Source: Erythrobacter sp. (GTDB lineage: Bacteria; Pseudomonadota; Alphaproteobacteria; Sphingomonadales; Sphingomonadaceae). Taken from it: a DNA stretch of 7,441 nucleotides. Below, in pieces: positions 7,010 to 7,441 of this stretch; position 1 is the stretch's first letter, and the number at the start of each line of letters is the position of its first letter. The notes below the pieces were generated by a model. The model was given only the letters and a program-made list of their open reading frames with translations, had not been told where the DNA came from and ran no database searches. A program made the translations under genes and the position numbers. The stretch lies in NCBI GenBank assembly GCA_030731635.1, contig JANQTR010000026.1, positions 1 to 7,441 of the forward strand. The letters are read 5' to 3'.

Positions 7010-7441
7010 CCGGCTTGCACTGCTGGCGGGGATGGCGATCCTTGCCGCGCCGGCAGCCGCGCAGGTGGTCCCCGATCCCGATGCAATGGAGGTTGCCAAA
7101 ACCCCGCTGCGCGATCTCAACATCGATGCGCGCGACATCCCCGAAGTGTTGCTGGCGTCCGCGCGTGATCCCTATGCGCTGACCGGTCTCGATACGTGCG
7201 ATGCAATCGTCATCCAGATCGCAGCGCTCGATACCGAACTCGGTGCGGATTTTGATATTGCCGATAGCGATGGCAACGACCGGTTTAGCGAAGGGCGCAT
7301 CGGTCAGAACGTGGTTGGATCATTTCTGCCATTTCGCGGGATCGTGCGCGAAGTCAGCGGCGCGGCCAGCAACGACCGCGCCCTGCGTGCCGCCTATACC
7401 GCAGGCATGGTGCGGCGCAGTTTCCTGAAAGGTCTGGGACT
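6972..7441 (+). CDS. Exported protein of unknown function, 3' end beyond window
   Basis: An open frame without a stop from an ATG at 6972 to the window edge: 156 complete codons. The N-terminus is a clear Sec signal peptide: MTAPVMYFSKVANR, a hydrophobic core (LALLAGMAILAA), and APAAA-Q as the likely cleavage point at about residue 30. The mature part, rich in Asp and Ala, includes DPYALTGLDTCD (67-78), an acidic DIADSDGNDRF (95-105), and a segment ending YTAGMVRRSFLKGLG. I recognise no domain. The start at 6972 has GGAAAG 5 bases upstream; an in-frame ATG at 6987 is possible but has no such site. It begins 38 bases inside ypfJ, so the two are probably co-translated and both act outside the cytoplasm. 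The DxDGxD-like patch could bind a metal, which is speculation. That this is a real gene is supported by the signal peptide, the long open frame and its position. Confidence 0.78.
   Translation, partial: MTAPVMYFSKVANRLALLAGMAILAAPAAAQVVPDPDAMEVAKTPLRDLNIDARDIPEVLLASARDPYALTGLDTCDAIVIQIAALDTELGADFDIADSDGNDRFSEGRIGQNVVGSFLPFRGIVREVSGAASNDRALRAAYTAGMVRRSFLKGLG

Noticed and set aside
6527..7138. A 203-codon minus-strand frame
   Set aside because: Antisense to ypfJ and the following exported gene; no motif or credible ribosome site seen.
7201..7428. A 75-codon plus-strand frame
   Set aside because: It sits inside the longer frame of the exported protein, which has a signal peptide and runs open to the edge.

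Overview
The window is an ordinary, gene-dense stretch of a GC-rich bacterial chromosome. Gene content, protein style and codon use point to an alphaproteobacterium, most likely Sphingomonadales (Erythrobacteraceae or a relative). The taxonomy is inferred from the look of the proteins, not from a search. There are eight protein genes, two of them cut by the window edges. I see no RNA gene, mobile element, CRISPR array or long repeat, and no gene-free stretch above about 100 bases.

Left edge (1-476, + strand): the nearly complete end of rppH, a Nudix RNA pyrophosphohydrolase. It converges with a long minus-strand run. The gap between the facing stop codons is only 6 bases, and a small palindrome covers both stops.

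Minus-strand block (483-6034), in transcription order: an NAD-dependent 3-hydroxybutyrate dehydrogenase (bdhA); a lipoprotein M28 zinc aminopeptidase joined to it by an ATGA overlap; then, after 85 bases, guaB (IMP dehydrogenase, guanine nucleotide synthesis); an RsmB/NOP-type RNA m5C methyltransferase 24 bases on; and a small exported TPR protein 62 bases further. bdhA and the peptidase gene look like one translationally coupled unit. guaB, the methyltransferase gene and the TPR gene look like a second unit that links GTP supply with RNA modification. Whether the two units share a transcript cannot be decided from sequence.

Right end (6128-7441, + strand): a divergent pair separated from bdhA by a 93-base shared upstream region. 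First comes a YpfJ-type membrane-anchored zinc metallopeptidase. It is followed by an exported protein of unknown function whose start lies inside the end of the peptidase gene and which runs off the window.

I did not find an undescribed system. The least explained items are the exported unknown overlapping ypfJ, the pairing of a ketone-body enzyme with a secreted peptidase, and the palindrome holding both convergent stop codons. Several starts were moved from the longest possible ORF on the basis of Shine-Dalgarno placement: the TPR gene to 983, bdhA to 6034, and guaB (less firmly) to 3703.
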